Source: Dyadobacter bucti
GTDB lineage: Bacteria; Bacteroidota; Bacteroidia; Cytophagales; Spirosomataceae
Direction: 5' to 3'
Assembly: GCF_005869225.1 (NCBI RefSeq)
Contig: NZ_SWFP01000004.1
Coordinates: 496,001 to 560,000, forward strand
Length of the DNA stretch: 64,000 nt
Below are positions 1-8,527 of this stretch, piece by piece. The notes under the pieces are model-generated. The model searched no databases. It saw nothing but the letters and a program-made list of their open reading frames with translations, and was not told the origin of the DNA. The first letter of the stretch is position 1, and the number at the start of each line of letters is the position of its first letter. Made by a program: the position numbers and the translations under genes.

Positions 1-1
1 C

Positions 2-82
2 CGGCAGCCGGTGATTGAGGCAGGGGCCGGCTACTTTAAAGTTTTGTTACCGCTGCTTGCAGAAAAAACTGAAAACCAATGA
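2..82 (+). CDS. C-terminal tail of an upstream gene, probably a sensor histidine kinase (partial)
   Basis: An open frame enters from the window edge and ends at TGA 80-82, giving about 26 residues that end in VLLPLLAEKTENQ. The stop overlaps the start codon of the LytTR regulator (ATGA at 79-82), so the two genes are translationally coupled. The Gly-rich stretch followed by a hydrophobic VLLPLL strand resembles the end of a LytS/HisK-type ATPase domain, and LytTR regulators usually follow such kinases. The kinase identity is inferred from context; the visible fragment is too short to prove it. Confidence 0.4.
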   Translation, partial: RQPVIEAGAGYFKVLLPLLAEKTENQ

Positions 83-876
83 ATATACTAATCGTAGAAG
101 ACGAAAAGCTTGCTGTGAGAAAACTCACGAAGCTCCTGGAAGAAACCGCCCCGGAATTTTTAATCAAAGGTGTGACGCCCAGCATTGAAGCCACTGTGGA
201 ATGGATTTCGGAAAACCGTGAGGCGGGAGAGCCGGAGCCGGACCTCATTTTTCTGGATATCGAGCTGGCCGACGGACAGAGCTTTGAAATCTTCAACAGG
301 GTCGACATCAAAAGCACCGTTATTTTTACAACTTCTTATGATGAATATGCTTTGCAGGCTTTCAAGGTCAACAGCATAGATTATTTGCTCAAACCCGTCC
401 AGCAGGAAGATCTGCTGCGGAGCATCAGGAAGTTTTACGACCTTACCCGCAGTCAGCGCGGTGCTGCCCCGGTTGCGCTTCCGTCCAATCTGGAAAACAT
501 TCTGAAAAGCCTCCAACTGCAGCAGTCGCCAATCGATTACCGCAAGCGTTTCCTTGTAAAACAGGGGACCCGGCTGATGTCCGTAGAAACCCGGGATATC
601 GCCTATTTTTATATTGACGAAGGTGTCAGCTTTTTCAAGAACCATCAGGGGCAGAAATTCGTGGTGGATTACCGCATGGATGAAATGGAGCTGTTTCTCG
701 ACCCTGAATGGTTTTTCAGGATCAACCGGGCGATTATCGTGACTCCCCAGTCTATTGTCAATATCCAGCCTTATTACAACAACCGCCTTGCGCTCACCAT
801 GAACCCGCCTTTTGACAAGGAGGCCATCGTCAGCCGGGAAAAAACAAACGATTTTAAAAAATGGATGGGGAAGTAG
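79..876 (+). CDS. LytTR-family response regulator
   Basis: A 265-residue two-component regulator. Residues 1-120 form a receiver domain with the acidic pocket near E7-D8-E9, phospho-acceptor Asp60 in the LIFLDIEL strand, Thr84/85 and Lys105 in YLLKP. Residues 160-262 form a LytTR DNA-binding domain, recognisable by the block KRFLVKQGTRLMSVETRDI and the later FFRINRAIIV. The length is normal for the AgrA/AlgR-like class. It overlaps the preceding probable kinase gene by 4 bp. It ends at 876, and the convergent phosphodiesterase gene ends at 877 on the other strand, so no untranslated DNA separates them. Target genes cannot be deduced here. Confidence 0.93.
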   Translation: MNILIVEDEKLAVRKLTKLLEETAPEFLIKGVTPSIEATVEWISENREAGEPEPDLIFLDIELADGQSFEIFNRVDIKSTVIFTTSYDEYALQAFKVNSIDYLLKPVQQEDLLRSIRKFYDLTRSQRGAAPVALPSNLENILKSLQLQQSPIDYRKRFLVKQGTRLMSVETRDIAYFYIDEGVSFFKNHQGQKFVVDYRMDEMELFLDPEWFFRINRAIIVTPQSIVNIQPYYNNRLALTMNPPFDKEAIVSREKTNDFKKWMGK

Positions 877-2421
877 TTACGGGCCGGGTTTCCTCCTGGT
901 ATTTGTAAAATTTACATATTTGTATTTACCCAAAACAGACATTTCAAGGGAAAGGCTGTATGTTCCCCAGGGATATCTGGCCTCCGTTGACACTGTTTCT
1001 TTTTTAAAGTTTGGGCTGGCTTTTGTTGTCTTTTTCAGAAATTCGGAAAGTATGCGGCCGTCCATTTTAGGAGGTACCGGAAGGTTATAGAGAGACAGGA
1101 CGGTAGGTGTGATATCGACATTGGAAGTCGGCAATGTTCCGGTGAACCCCTCTTTGAAGTCCGGGCCTTTGGCAAACAGCGCAATGTTGATCTCATACGG
1201 ACTTGAACCGCCGTGCCCCGCCACGCCTCCCGAAAAATCGGTGCCGGCATAACCCTTGTCATTTTTGTAATCGTTCCAATTCATAGCCACCAGGATATCG
1301 CCAGAACGCTCAGGGTGGCCGTAGTGGACGGCATCAAAAGACAATGTCCCCTCTACCCAGCCCTTCATATCGCCTGTTTTTTTTGCTTTGGTAAACACAG
1401 CCCCGATCCATTCCTGTTTGTGCAGGGCAGCAACTATCTTTTTGATCGCTTCCAGATCGCGGTCCTTCACATATATTGCACCCTCCGCGATCACTACGTC
1501 GCCCGATCCCTTGTCTTTCTTCAAACCTTCCCGGATCAGGAAATCCGTCAGGCTTTGTTTGCCGATATGGGTTACAAATCCGTGATCCGTTGAAATAATG
1601 ATATTGTATTGCCCTAAAAGGCCTTTTTCTTTCATAGCTTCCAGGATCCTTCCAAACTGTGAATCCACGTACCGGATGGCAGACACCGCTTCTTCCGAAC
1701 CGATGCCGTGTTCATGTGCGGCGCCGTCGGGATCCGAAAACCAGATCGCACTTACAAGCGGTCCTTCTGGATCAAGCCCATATTTGAGCAAAGCATCTGT
1801 GATCCATTGGTGCTTCTTGTTTTTGTCGGACTCATCTTCCGGCATTTCCCCGATGTCGGCTGTTACCTGTGTTCTGAACGATTCCGGCAGGATCAGGCCT
1901 GGATTGATAATCGCCCCGCTGCCCACAGTATGGTTTTGTAAAAATGCCTGGCCGGTCGTCCCGGAGCTGAAAACCATCATTTTTTCACCGGCCGACTGCA
2001 AAATTTCGCCCAGTGAAACAGCGGTCAGAAGCGGGCCGGAAATCGCGCCGGAGATCTTCGCCAGATCGTCGTAAGTAGTACCCGTACTTTTCGTCGGATT
2101 TACCTCCGGGAAAAATACGCTGTTGCCCAGCAGTCCGTGGGTGCCGGGGTAAGAGCCTGTGGCATAAGATGCGGAGTTCACGCGCGTAACGGTCGGGAAA
2201 ACGCTGTGATGATGCTTTCCGAACGACGCTTTTTCCTTGAATGCATACAAATTCGGCATCCCTTCTTTTGTAATGTAATCAGGCCGCAGGCCGTCAAAGA
2301 ATACGATCAGGGTTTTGTTTCGGGCAGTATGCGCAGCAGGTTTTCCATTGTTTTGTGCCAAAGAAAACAGGGAATGCAGGTTGACAGCAAATACAAATAA
2401 GCTCGTAAAAATGGTTTTCAT
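877..2421 (-). CDS. Secreted type I phosphodiesterase / nucleotide pyrophosphatase (alkaline phosphatase superfamily)
   Basis: A 514-residue protein with a Sec signal peptide (about residues 1-22, ending SLAQ). It carries the metal-binding signature of the NPP/alkaline phosphatase superfamily: Asp43 in FFDG, the nucleophile region FPTVTRVN (probable nucleophile Thr79), DPDGAAHEHG, STDHGF and AGHGG supplying further Asp/His zinc ligands. Members hydrolyse phosphodiesters or pyrophosphates outside the cytoplasm; the substrate is not predictable here. It lies 21 bp downstream of the secreted propeller-like gene on the same strand, so the two probably share a transcript. The final codons abut the convergent LytTR gene. 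Confidence 0.85.
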   Translation of the reverse strand: MKTIFTSLFVFAVNLHSLFSLAQNNGKPAAHTARNKTLIVFFDGLRPDYITKEGMPNLYAFKEKASFGKHHHSVFPTVTRVNSASYATGSYPGTHGLLGNSVFFPEVNPTKSTGTTYDDLAKISGAISGPLLTAVSLGEILQSAGEKMMVFSSGTTGQAFLQNHTVGSGAIINPGLILPESFRTQVTADIGEMPEDESDKNKKHQWITDALLKYGLDPEGPLVSAIWFSDPDGAAHEHGIGSEEAVSAIRYVDSQFGRILEAMKEKGLLGQYNIIISTDHGFVTHIGKQSLTDFLIREGLKKDKGSGDVVIAEGAIYVKDRDLEAIKKIVAALHKQEWIGAVFTKAKKTGDMKGWVEGTLSFDAVHYGHPERSGDILVAMNWNDYKNDKGYAGTDFSGGVAGHGGSSPYEINIALFAKGPDFKEGFTGTLPTSNVDITPTVLSLYNLPVPPKMDGRILSEFLKKTTKASPNFKKETVSTEARYPWGTYSLSLEMSVLGKYKYVNFTNTRRKPGP

Positions 2422-2442
2422 AAGCTGTTTTTTGGTTCCAGA

Positions 2443-3249
2443 TCAGTTGATTTCGGAAAGCGTAATGGTATTTTCAGAACGGTTAAGACCATATAACAGT
2501 AACTTATCCTTCACAGAATGGTCTATGGCAATGCCCTGCCCCTGTATAGGTGCCGGAAGTGTGTTGACATGTTCGAGGGTATAGCCTGATTTTGGCAGTC
2601 TGAGCACATAGAGCTCAGCTGCATCGTGGCCGGTACAATACAGCAGGCCGTCTTTTCCCCAGGCCCCGCCGGAATTGCTTTTAGGTGTAAAAAGTGCCAC
2701 GATGTTTTTCGGGAAAATCCAGGATTCTGTGGCCCGCCAGTCCATATCATATTTTACAAGAGAAGTCCATCTGACATCCCTTCCCTCGCTCGCTTCCTTA
2801 CCGGCATAATGTGCAAAGCCTATCCACCAGTATCCGTCTTTCTGATCGATCCAGGTGAGAGAGCCGTGCTCGGCAATGCCGAAACTATGGTTCCCGATAT
2901 GCTGCATTGTATTTACATCAAAAATCTCCACCGAACTAGCCATGGGAATTTCGGGGTAGTTGGAATTGGCACAGTACAATTTGCCTTTGATAACCACGCC
3001 GCTGTTCAGATGTTTGATACCCGCTTTCGAAACGTCCCAGGCCGCAACCTGTTTCCCATCATTTTTACCGAATTTGGTGATCGTGCTGTTATTGATCACA
3101 TAAAAGAAACGTTCATCTACCGCAACTGCCTGCTTCGCTTCTGTGACCCTGAATTTCTTTATTTCTTTGATAGTCTGGGCGACGGATTGTACTGATAAAA
3201 AGCAGGAGACCAAACAAACAGATGTAAAAATTGTCTTGCGGAAGTTCAT
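2443..3249 (-). CDS. Secreted protein of unknown function, probably beta-propeller-like
   Basis: A 268-residue protein with a clear Sec signal peptide (MNFRKTIFTSVCLVSCFLSV, cleavage near SVAQ). The rest is a run of short beta-strand blocks rich in aromatic, Gly and Asp residues, such as FFYVINNSTITKFG, WWIGFAHYAG and GLLYCTGHDAAELYVL. This is typical of six- or seven-bladed propellers read as sequential observations of a quantity. I do not recognise a catalytic motif. It is the first gene of a likely two-gene unit with the secreted phosphodiesterase 21 bp downstream, which suggests a shared extracytoplasmic role. About 220 bp separate it from the divergent ABC permease gene. Confidence 0.65.
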   Translation of the reverse strand: MNFRKTIFTSVCLVSCFLSVQSVAQTIKEIKKFRVTEAKQAVAVDERFFYVINNSTITKFGKNDGKQVAAWDVSKAGIKHLNSGVVIKGKLYCANSNYPEIPMASSVEIFDVNTMQHIGNHSFGIAEHGSLTWIDQKDGYWWIGFAHYAGKEASEGRDVRWTSLVKYDMDWRATESWIFPKNIVALFTPKSNSGGAWGKDGLLYCTGHDAAELYVLRLPKSGYTLEHVNTLPAPIQGQGIAIDHSVKDKLLLYGLNRSENTITLSEIN

Positions 3250-3470
3250 GTTTCGGTGCAGAAATTAGATAGCTAAATTTAGATAAATATTTTTGCCGGT
3301 TCTTTACCAAATCTTTATAAAAAGAAAAGACAGTCATAAAACCGGACAAAACCTGTTCGGAATCGTACAGATTTTTACAATAAAATAGCCGGAAACTAGC
3401 TATTTACAAGGTTTCGGCTTATGGTATGATAGTTTGACGGGAGCTGAGGACATGCCCTGACTTCCATTTT

Positions 3471-5861
3471 ATGATGTTAAAAAACTACTTCAAGATCGCG
3501 TGGCGAAATCTGCTGCGCAGCAAAACATACAGCAGTCTGGTGGTTTTCGGGCTGGCCAGCGGCATGACTTGTGCCGTTATTCTTGCTTTATACGTGCGGG
3601 ACGAGCTGAGCTTTGACAGGTATCATCAAAACACCGGTGATATCTACAGGATCAACCTGAACATTCAATGGGAGGAAAATGAATTTAATATGGGCCTCGC
3701 TTCGCCTCCGTTCGGCCCGGCCCTGAAACAGGAGTATCCCGAGGTAAAGAATACCCTGCGCGTCAAAAAAGACAATTCCGTGTTCCGGGCGGGTGAAAAA
3801 TCCTTGCGGGTGAAGGAAGTGGTGTTCGCAGATTCTTCCTTGTTTTCATTTTTCGACTACGCATTTACAGAAGGCAATCCGCAGACGGCTCTTTCCGGAC
3901 TGAATAATGTGGTTTTGACCGAAAAGCTGGCGTTGGTATTGTTTGGTAGAACAACGGGCGTCATCGGAAAAGTGGTCACTGTTAAAAACAATATACCTTT
4001 TAAAGTTTCGGCGGTGATCAAAAGGGTGCCGTCCAATCATCATCTGGCTTTCGATGCGATTTTGCCTTATGCCAACAAAGCCGTCAGTGCGATTAATGAA
4101 GAAAGTTGGGTGAATTTTAGTTCGTCGGTTTACGTATTGCTTGACAAAAATGCAGACGCGGCGAAACTGGCAGCAAAAATGCCGGCTTTTTATAAAAAAT
4201 ACATTGCCCGGGAAATCGGGGACGAAGGCGGCGGGAAGGTCAGATTCAAAATTGCATACCAGCCACTGGCAGACATTCACCTGCATTCCACGGAACTGAT
4301 GGGAGAAGAAAACGGCAGCAAAATGTCGTATATCTACACTTTTTCGGTCATCGGTCTGTTTATTCTGCTGATAGCGGTCGTAAACTATATCAATCTCGCT
4401 ACGGCCCGGTCCATGGGCAGGGCCAAAGAAATTGGTGTCCGGAAGGCGGTAGGCTCACAAAAAATTCAGCTTGTATCTCAGTTTTTGGCAGAATCCATGC
4501 TGGCGTCATTTCTAGCCTTGTTTATTACAATAGGATTGGTGTACCTTTTGCTCCCTTTCTTTAACCTCATTTCCGAAAAAACTTTAACGTTTGATCCCAC
4601 AAATCCGCTAATGCTCGGTTTTCTGACAGGGTTCGCGGTTTTAACGGGACTGGCCAGCGGCCTTTATCCTGCCTTTATCTTATCCCGTTTCAAGCCCGCA
4701 ATGGTGTTGAAAGGCTCCATGTCGGCCAACGGGCAAGGGGCTCTGCTGCGGAAATCACTGGTGGTGGTGCAGTTCTCTATTTCCATGATTATGATCGTCG
4801 GGACGATTGTCGTGTACAGGCAATTACAGTTTATGCGGCATTCACAGCTGGGTTTTAATCAGCAGCAAGTGATCATGGTTTCACTGAAAGGCTCTTCCGC
4901 CGAACAATCCGGCGCAGTTTTGAAAAGCAGTTTGTTGCAAAATCCTATTATCAGCAGCGTGAGCCTCACCAACGGTTCAATAGGAGGGGGGCTGAACAAT
5001 AAATCGACTTTTTCGTTTTATGCAAAAGGTAAGGAGCAGTCGATCAGTACCGAACATTTTCGCGTGGATGCCGATTTCCTGAATGTGCTGCAGATCCGGG
5101 TGAGCGAGGGAAGGAATTTTCAGCCGGGCACAGACCATGATTCTTCCCACGCGGTACTGGTAAACCGGGCGATGATCCGGCGGCTGGGCTGGAAAAACCG
5201 TACCTCCGGCCTGATCGAAATCGACACCCGAAAAGTGCCGATAACCGGCATAGTAGAGGATTTTCATATCCGCTCCCTGCATCAGCAGATCGAGCCGCTG
5301 GTATTGGTTTATAAAAAAGAAAAGGTCGACCAGATACTGATTCGCGTGGCCGGTCAGAACATAGCAGCTGCCCTGGATTATATTGAAAATATATTCAAAA
5401 AGACAAACCCGGGCCTACCTTTTGAATACGCTTTTCTGGATCAGACATTTGCCCGTCAGTACAAATCGGACGAAAGGAAAGGCAGCTTGTTTCTGGCATT
5501 TTCAGGAGTAGCGATCATCATTGCCTGCATGGGATTGTTCGGTCTGGCGACATTTACTGCCGAGCAGCGCACCAAAGAAATCGGAGTGCGGAAAGTGCTG
5601 GGCGCTTCGGTGGCGAGTGTTGTAGCGTTGCTTTCAAGGGATTTTCTGAAATTGGTAATGATCGCGATTATCATTGCAACGCCCGTCGCCTGGTACCTGA
5701 TGCACGGCTGGCTTCAGAATTTTGCCTATAAAATTGATATTGAATGGTGGGTTTTTGTACTGGCCGGGTCGATATCTGTGCTGATAGCGGTGTTCACCGT
5801 GAGTTTCCAGAGTATCAAAGCGGCTTTGATAAACCCTGTGCGAAGCCTGCGCGCTGACTGA
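3471..5861 (+). CDS. Large FtsX/MacB-type ABC transporter permease
   Basis: A 796-residue permease with the duplicated MacB-periplasmic plus FtsX arrangement common in Bacteroidota. There is an N-terminal membrane anchor (residues about 20-42), periplasmic domain 1, three membrane helices (about 285-420) with the conserved RAKEIGVRKAVGS loop, then a fourth anchor, periplasmic domain 2 and three more helices ending with the TKEIGVRKVLGAS loop. The repeated EIGVRK motif after each FtsX half is diagnostic. Translation may start at 3471 or at the next ATG (3474), which gives the usual MLKNYFKIAWRN start. No ATPase gene is nearby, so its NBD must be encoded elsewhere. The substrate is unknown. Confidence 0.9.
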   Translation: MMLKNYFKIAWRNLLRSKTYSSLVVFGLASGMTCAVILALYVRDELSFDRYHQNTGDIYRINLNIQWEENEFNMGLASPPFGPALKQEYPEVKNTLRVKKDNSVFRAGEKSLRVKEVVFADSSLFSFFDYAFTEGNPQTALSGLNNVVLTEKLALVLFGRTTGVIGKVVTVKNNIPFKVSAVIKRVPSNHHLAFDAILPYANKAVSAINEESWVNFSSSVYVLLDKNADAAKLAAKMPAFYKKYIAREIGDEGGGKVRFKIAYQPLADIHLHSTELMGEENGSKMSYIYTFSVIGLFILLIAVVNYINLATARSMGRAKEIGVRKAVGSQKIQLVSQFLAESMLASFLALFITIGLVYLLLPFFNLISEKTLTFDPTNPLMLGFLTGFAVLTGLASGLYPAFILSRFKPAMVLKGSMSANGQGALLRKSLVVVQFSISMIMIVGTIVVYRQLQFMRHSQLGFNQQQVIMVSLKGSSAEQSGAVLKSSLLQNPIISSVSLTNGSIGGGLNNKSTFSFYAKGKEQSISTEHFRVDADFLNVLQIRVSEGRNFQPGTDHDSSHAVLVNRAMIRRLGWKNRTSGLIEIDTRKVPITGIVEDFHIRSLHQQIEPLVLVYKKEKVDQILIRVAGQNIAAALDYIENIFKKTNPGLPFEYAFLDQTFARQYKSDERKGSLFLAFSGVAIIIACMGLFGLATFTAEQRTKEIGVRKVLGASVASVVALLSRDFLKLVMIAIIIATPVAWYLMHGWLQNFAYKIDIEWWVFVLAGSISVLIAVFTVSFQSIKAALINPVRSLRAD

Positions 5862-5917
5862 AAGTTTTTTTCTTTCTTTACGGTCCGAATTGAAATGTAA
5901 AGACTCCGAAGAAACAA

Positions 5918-6502
5918 ATGAGCGCATCCGCCGCGGCTGCCCTGGCTACACATATCAGAAAATTCGTAAGTCTGACAGAGGAAGAAGCCCGGTTGCTGGC
6001 CGATTCCCTGAAATACCAGACACTTGAAAAAAAGCGGTTTCTGCTCGAACCCGGGAAGATCTGCCGCGCCAATTATTTCGTGGTAAAAGGCTGTATGCGC
6101 TTGTTTTTTGTAAATAACAAAGGAAAGGAGCAGATTACGCAGTTTGCGATCGAGAACTGGTGGATCACCGACTACGACAGCCTTGAATCAGGGGAGGGGT
6201 CGGGCTACTACATTCAGGCGCTGGAAAACACGGAGGTAATCGTTCTTGAAAAGAGACAGATCGAGCCGCTTTTTGCCCGGATACCGGTTTTGGAGAGATA
6301 TTTCCGTATTGTTTTACAACGGGCACATGCTGCCTCCCTGCGCAGGATCGAGTACATTTACAGGCTTACCGACGAGGAACGTTACAATCATTTTCATAAT
6401 CTTTTTCCCGAATTTGTGCAGCGGGTGCCCCAATACATGCTCGCTTCTTACCTCGGCTTTACGCCGGAGTTTTTAAGTAAGATCAGAGCGAAAAAGGCAT
6501 GA
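5918..6502 (+). CDS. Crp/Fnr-family transcriptional regulator
   Basis: A 194-residue protein with a cyclic-nucleotide-binding-like beta-roll at residues 25-125 (FLLEPGKICRANYFVVKGCMRLFF...) and a C-terminal winged-helix segment whose recognition helix is near YMLASYLGFTPEFLSKIRAK. The canonical cAMP phosphate-binding RxS motif is not evident, as in most Bacteroidota paralogues, so the ligand is unknown. It starts 56 bp after the ABC permease gene and sits 79 bp before an AhpD-like gene. Such regulators are often paired with the redox gene they control, making the AhpD-like gene the best guess for a target. Confidence 0.86.
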   Translation: MSASAAAALATHIRKFVSLTEEEARLLADSLKYQTLEKKRFLLEPGKICRANYFVVKGCMRLFFVNNKGKEQITQFAIENWWITDYDSLESGEGSGYYIQALENTEVIVLEKRQIEPLFARIPVLERYFRIVLQRAHAASLRRIEYIYRLTDEERYNHFHNLFPEFVQRVPQYMLASYLGFTPEFLSKIRAKKA

Positions 6503-6581
6503 TCCTATTTCTTAATTGTGATTAAGTTTTTTCAGGCGGCGGGTGACGAATTTTGTTTCATCAATTTTAAACAAAAAAATC

Positions 6582-7019
6582 ATGAGCACCAGAATCAACA
6601 TTGCCAAAGTGGAACCCGCAGCTTACGCCGCAATCAGCGGCCTGGATAACTATGTGAAGCATTCGGGATTGAACGTCATTCACGGGGAACTGATCAAAAT
6701 CCGCGCTTCGCAGATCAACGGCTGCTCCTATTGTATCGATAAGCATACCAAAGATGCGCGGAAAGCAGGTGAAACCGAGCAGCGGATCTACGCACTGAGC
6801 GTGTGGCGCGACACACCGTTTTTTACACCGGAAGAACGGGCTATTCTTGCCCTCACGGAAGAAATGACTTTGATACAGCACCACGTTTCGGACGCAACTT
6901 ACCAGGCCGCGGCCGGGTTGCTGGAACCCGCTTACCTCGCCAAAGTAATGGTCGCCATTATGATGATCAATTTATGGAACCGCTATGGTATCGGTACAGA
7001 TATGCAGCCTTCGCTATGA
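6582..7019 (+). CDS. Carboxymuconolactone decarboxylase / AhpD-family protein
   Basis: I place the start at ATG 6582 (MSTRINIAKV), which gives 145 residues, the normal family length. The frame is open further upstream from a GTG at 6543, but that extension is not family-like. The AhpD core motif is intact: Cys48-x2-Cys51-x3-His55 in INGCSYCIDKHTKDAR, which in AhpD forms the thiol pair and proton relay for peroxidase-coupled reduction. The protein is probably a cytoplasmic, oligomeric thiol-dependent antioxidant or a related enzyme. It follows the Crp/Fnr gene in the same direction and faces the convergent MATE gene 23 bp away. Confidence 0.88.
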   Translation: MSTRINIAKVEPAAYAAISGLDNYVKHSGLNVIHGELIKIRASQINGCSYCIDKHTKDARKAGETEQRIYALSVWRDTPFFTPEERAILALTEEMTLIQHHVSDATYQAAAGLLEPAYLAKVMVAIMMINLWNRYGIGTDMQPSL

Positions 7020-7042
7020 CCACTGACGGGGTTCTTGGCTTG

Positions 7043-8419
7043 CTATTCTTGGCGGCTTAGGATGGCGTTTTTGCTGAAATATTTTTCTTTGTGAAAGAGG
7101 GTATAGCAGCCTATGAGCAATAAGGTGAGTATTTCGGCCAGGGATCTTGACAGCCAGATCCCGTTCAGGCCCATGTTGAAATAGCCGGGCAGGATCATCA
7201 GGAAAAATGCGATCAGGACAATCCCTTTCAATACATTGATGAGGACGGATATTGCCGCTTTTCCGATGCTTTGGAAATACGCACCAAGGATGTAATTGCC
7301 GCCTGCGGCAAGAAAAAGAAGGAAATATAAGGAGGTAGCGCCGCCAGCGACCTTTTTGAATTCTGCTGTTTCTTCCCCTGAAAACAAAACCACGAGGAGG
7401 TCGGGAAATGCAAATCCCGCCGCCGTGATCAGCAGGCCGACCACGAAAGTAAATGTCAGTGCAAATTTCAATACCTCCTGGACCCTGCCCGGCAGTTTGG
7501 CACCGATGTTGAATGAAATGATAGGAAGAGAGGCGATCATGGCGGAGGTGAGGAGCCGGATGAAAATAAAGCTGATGTAATTGACCAGCCCAAACGCAGA
7601 AACGGCCAATGCTCCGTAGGAAACAATGCTGTGATTGATGATCAGAAGTCCCGATGAAAAAGAAATTTCTGACGCAAAAGATGGTAGGCCGAAGTTCGCG
7701 AGCTCCTTCCAGGTTTTTAGTTGAAGGGTAAATTTAAAGTTACCGAAGCTCAGATGCCCTTTTTGTTTTTTGATATATAAAAATATAAATGCTGTACTGA
7801 TCAAAATTGAAAGGGCCGTAGCGACGGAGGCGCCGGCAACGCCAAAAGGGAAAACGATGATCAGCAGCACGTCCAGAACGATATTACAAGCTACCGCAAG
7901 CACCGATGCATTCCGGGATACTTTAGGCGCGCCGTCGTTACTCACGAAATTTCCCCAGAACATTCTCAAAAAGAAAAAAGGCAGCCCGACGAATTGCCAG
8001 AACATGTAGTCGGAGGTGTTTCTGACAAGTACCTCGTGGTTTGCACCAGCCAGGAATCCTGCCAATGGTTTTACGATAAAAGGTGTGCTGAGTGCAACCA
8101 TGCAGCCAAATAGTATCGCAAGTGTGGTTGCAAAATTGAAGATTTTCTGTGCTTCGGAATAGTCTCCGGCGCCAATGTTCCTGCCGATGAGAATACCGCC
8201 GCCGATCATGACGGGCAGCGTAAGGGCGATAAACACAATGATGACCGAGCCGTACAACCCTACCGCCGCCAGTCCTTCTTTACCCACCTGCTGACCGAGG
8301 ATAATCCCGTTGATGACCTGGTGAAGGGTTACGGATAAAATGCTGGTCAGGGCCGGAATGTAGTATTGAAAAAACAGCGAACTGATCGGTGCTTCGCCGA
8401 GCTTGTTGGGAGGTTGCAT
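7043..8419 (-). CDS. MATE-family multidrug/sodium antiporter
   Basis: A 458-residue integral membrane protein with about twelve hydrophobic helices in two homologous halves, the layout of MatE-domain exporters. Typical landmarks are the N-terminal PISSLFFQYYIPALTSI, the GxxGLAAVGLYGS segment after helix 1-2, and SFNIGAKLPGRVQEVLK opening the second half. The DinF/NorM-like family exports cationic drugs or metabolites in exchange for Na+ or H+. The gene is separated from the upstream SelA-like gene by a strong terminator, so it probably has its own promoter in 8420-8470. It ends 23 bp from the convergent AhpD-like gene. Confidence 0.92.
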   Translation of the reverse strand: MQPPNKLGEAPISSLFFQYYIPALTSILSVTLHQVINGIILGQQVGKEGLAAVGLYGSVIIVFIALTLPVMIGGGILIGRNIGAGDYSEAQKIFNFATTLAILFGCMVALSTPFIVKPLAGFLAGANHEVLVRNTSDYMFWQFVGLPFFFLRMFWGNFVSNDGAPKVSRNASVLAVACNIVLDVLLIIVFPFGVAGASVATALSILISTAFIFLYIKKQKGHLSFGNFKFTLQLKTWKELANFGLPSFASEISFSSGLLIINHSIVSYGALAVSAFGLVNYISFIFIRLLTSAMIASLPIISFNIGAKLPGRVQEVLKFALTFTFVVGLLITAAGFAFPDLLVVLFSGEETAEFKKVAGGATSLYFLLFLAAGGNYILGAYFQSIGKAAISVLINVLKGIVLIAFFLMILPGYFNMGLNGIWLSRSLAEILTLLLIGCYTLFHKEKYFSKNAILSRQE

Positions 8420-8472
8420 GGAAAGGCGGGATTTTTTGGGGTCGCGAAGGTAGCATATATTTTGCGTTGAAC

Positions 8473-8509
8473 AAAAAAAGCTGCCGGTGATGCCACCAGC
8501 AGCTTTTTT
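8473..8509 (-). terminator. Rho-independent terminator of the amidohydrolase / SelA-like operon
   Basis: A near-perfect hairpin: six A-T pairs (8474-8479 with 8504-8509), then GCTGC/GCAGC, one C-A mismatch, and GGTG/CACC around an ATGC loop. It is flanked by an A-run on one side and a T-run on the other, so it works in both orientations. It lies 19 bp beyond the stop codon of the SelA-like gene, on the path of minus-strand transcription, and insulates the MATE gene. Confidence 0.82.
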
Positions 8510-8527
8510 ATGTCAATACCGCAATTT

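Noticed and set aside
6543..6581. Upstream GTG start for the AhpD-like protein
   Set aside because: The 13 extra residues are not family-like; ATG 6582 gives the normal protein.
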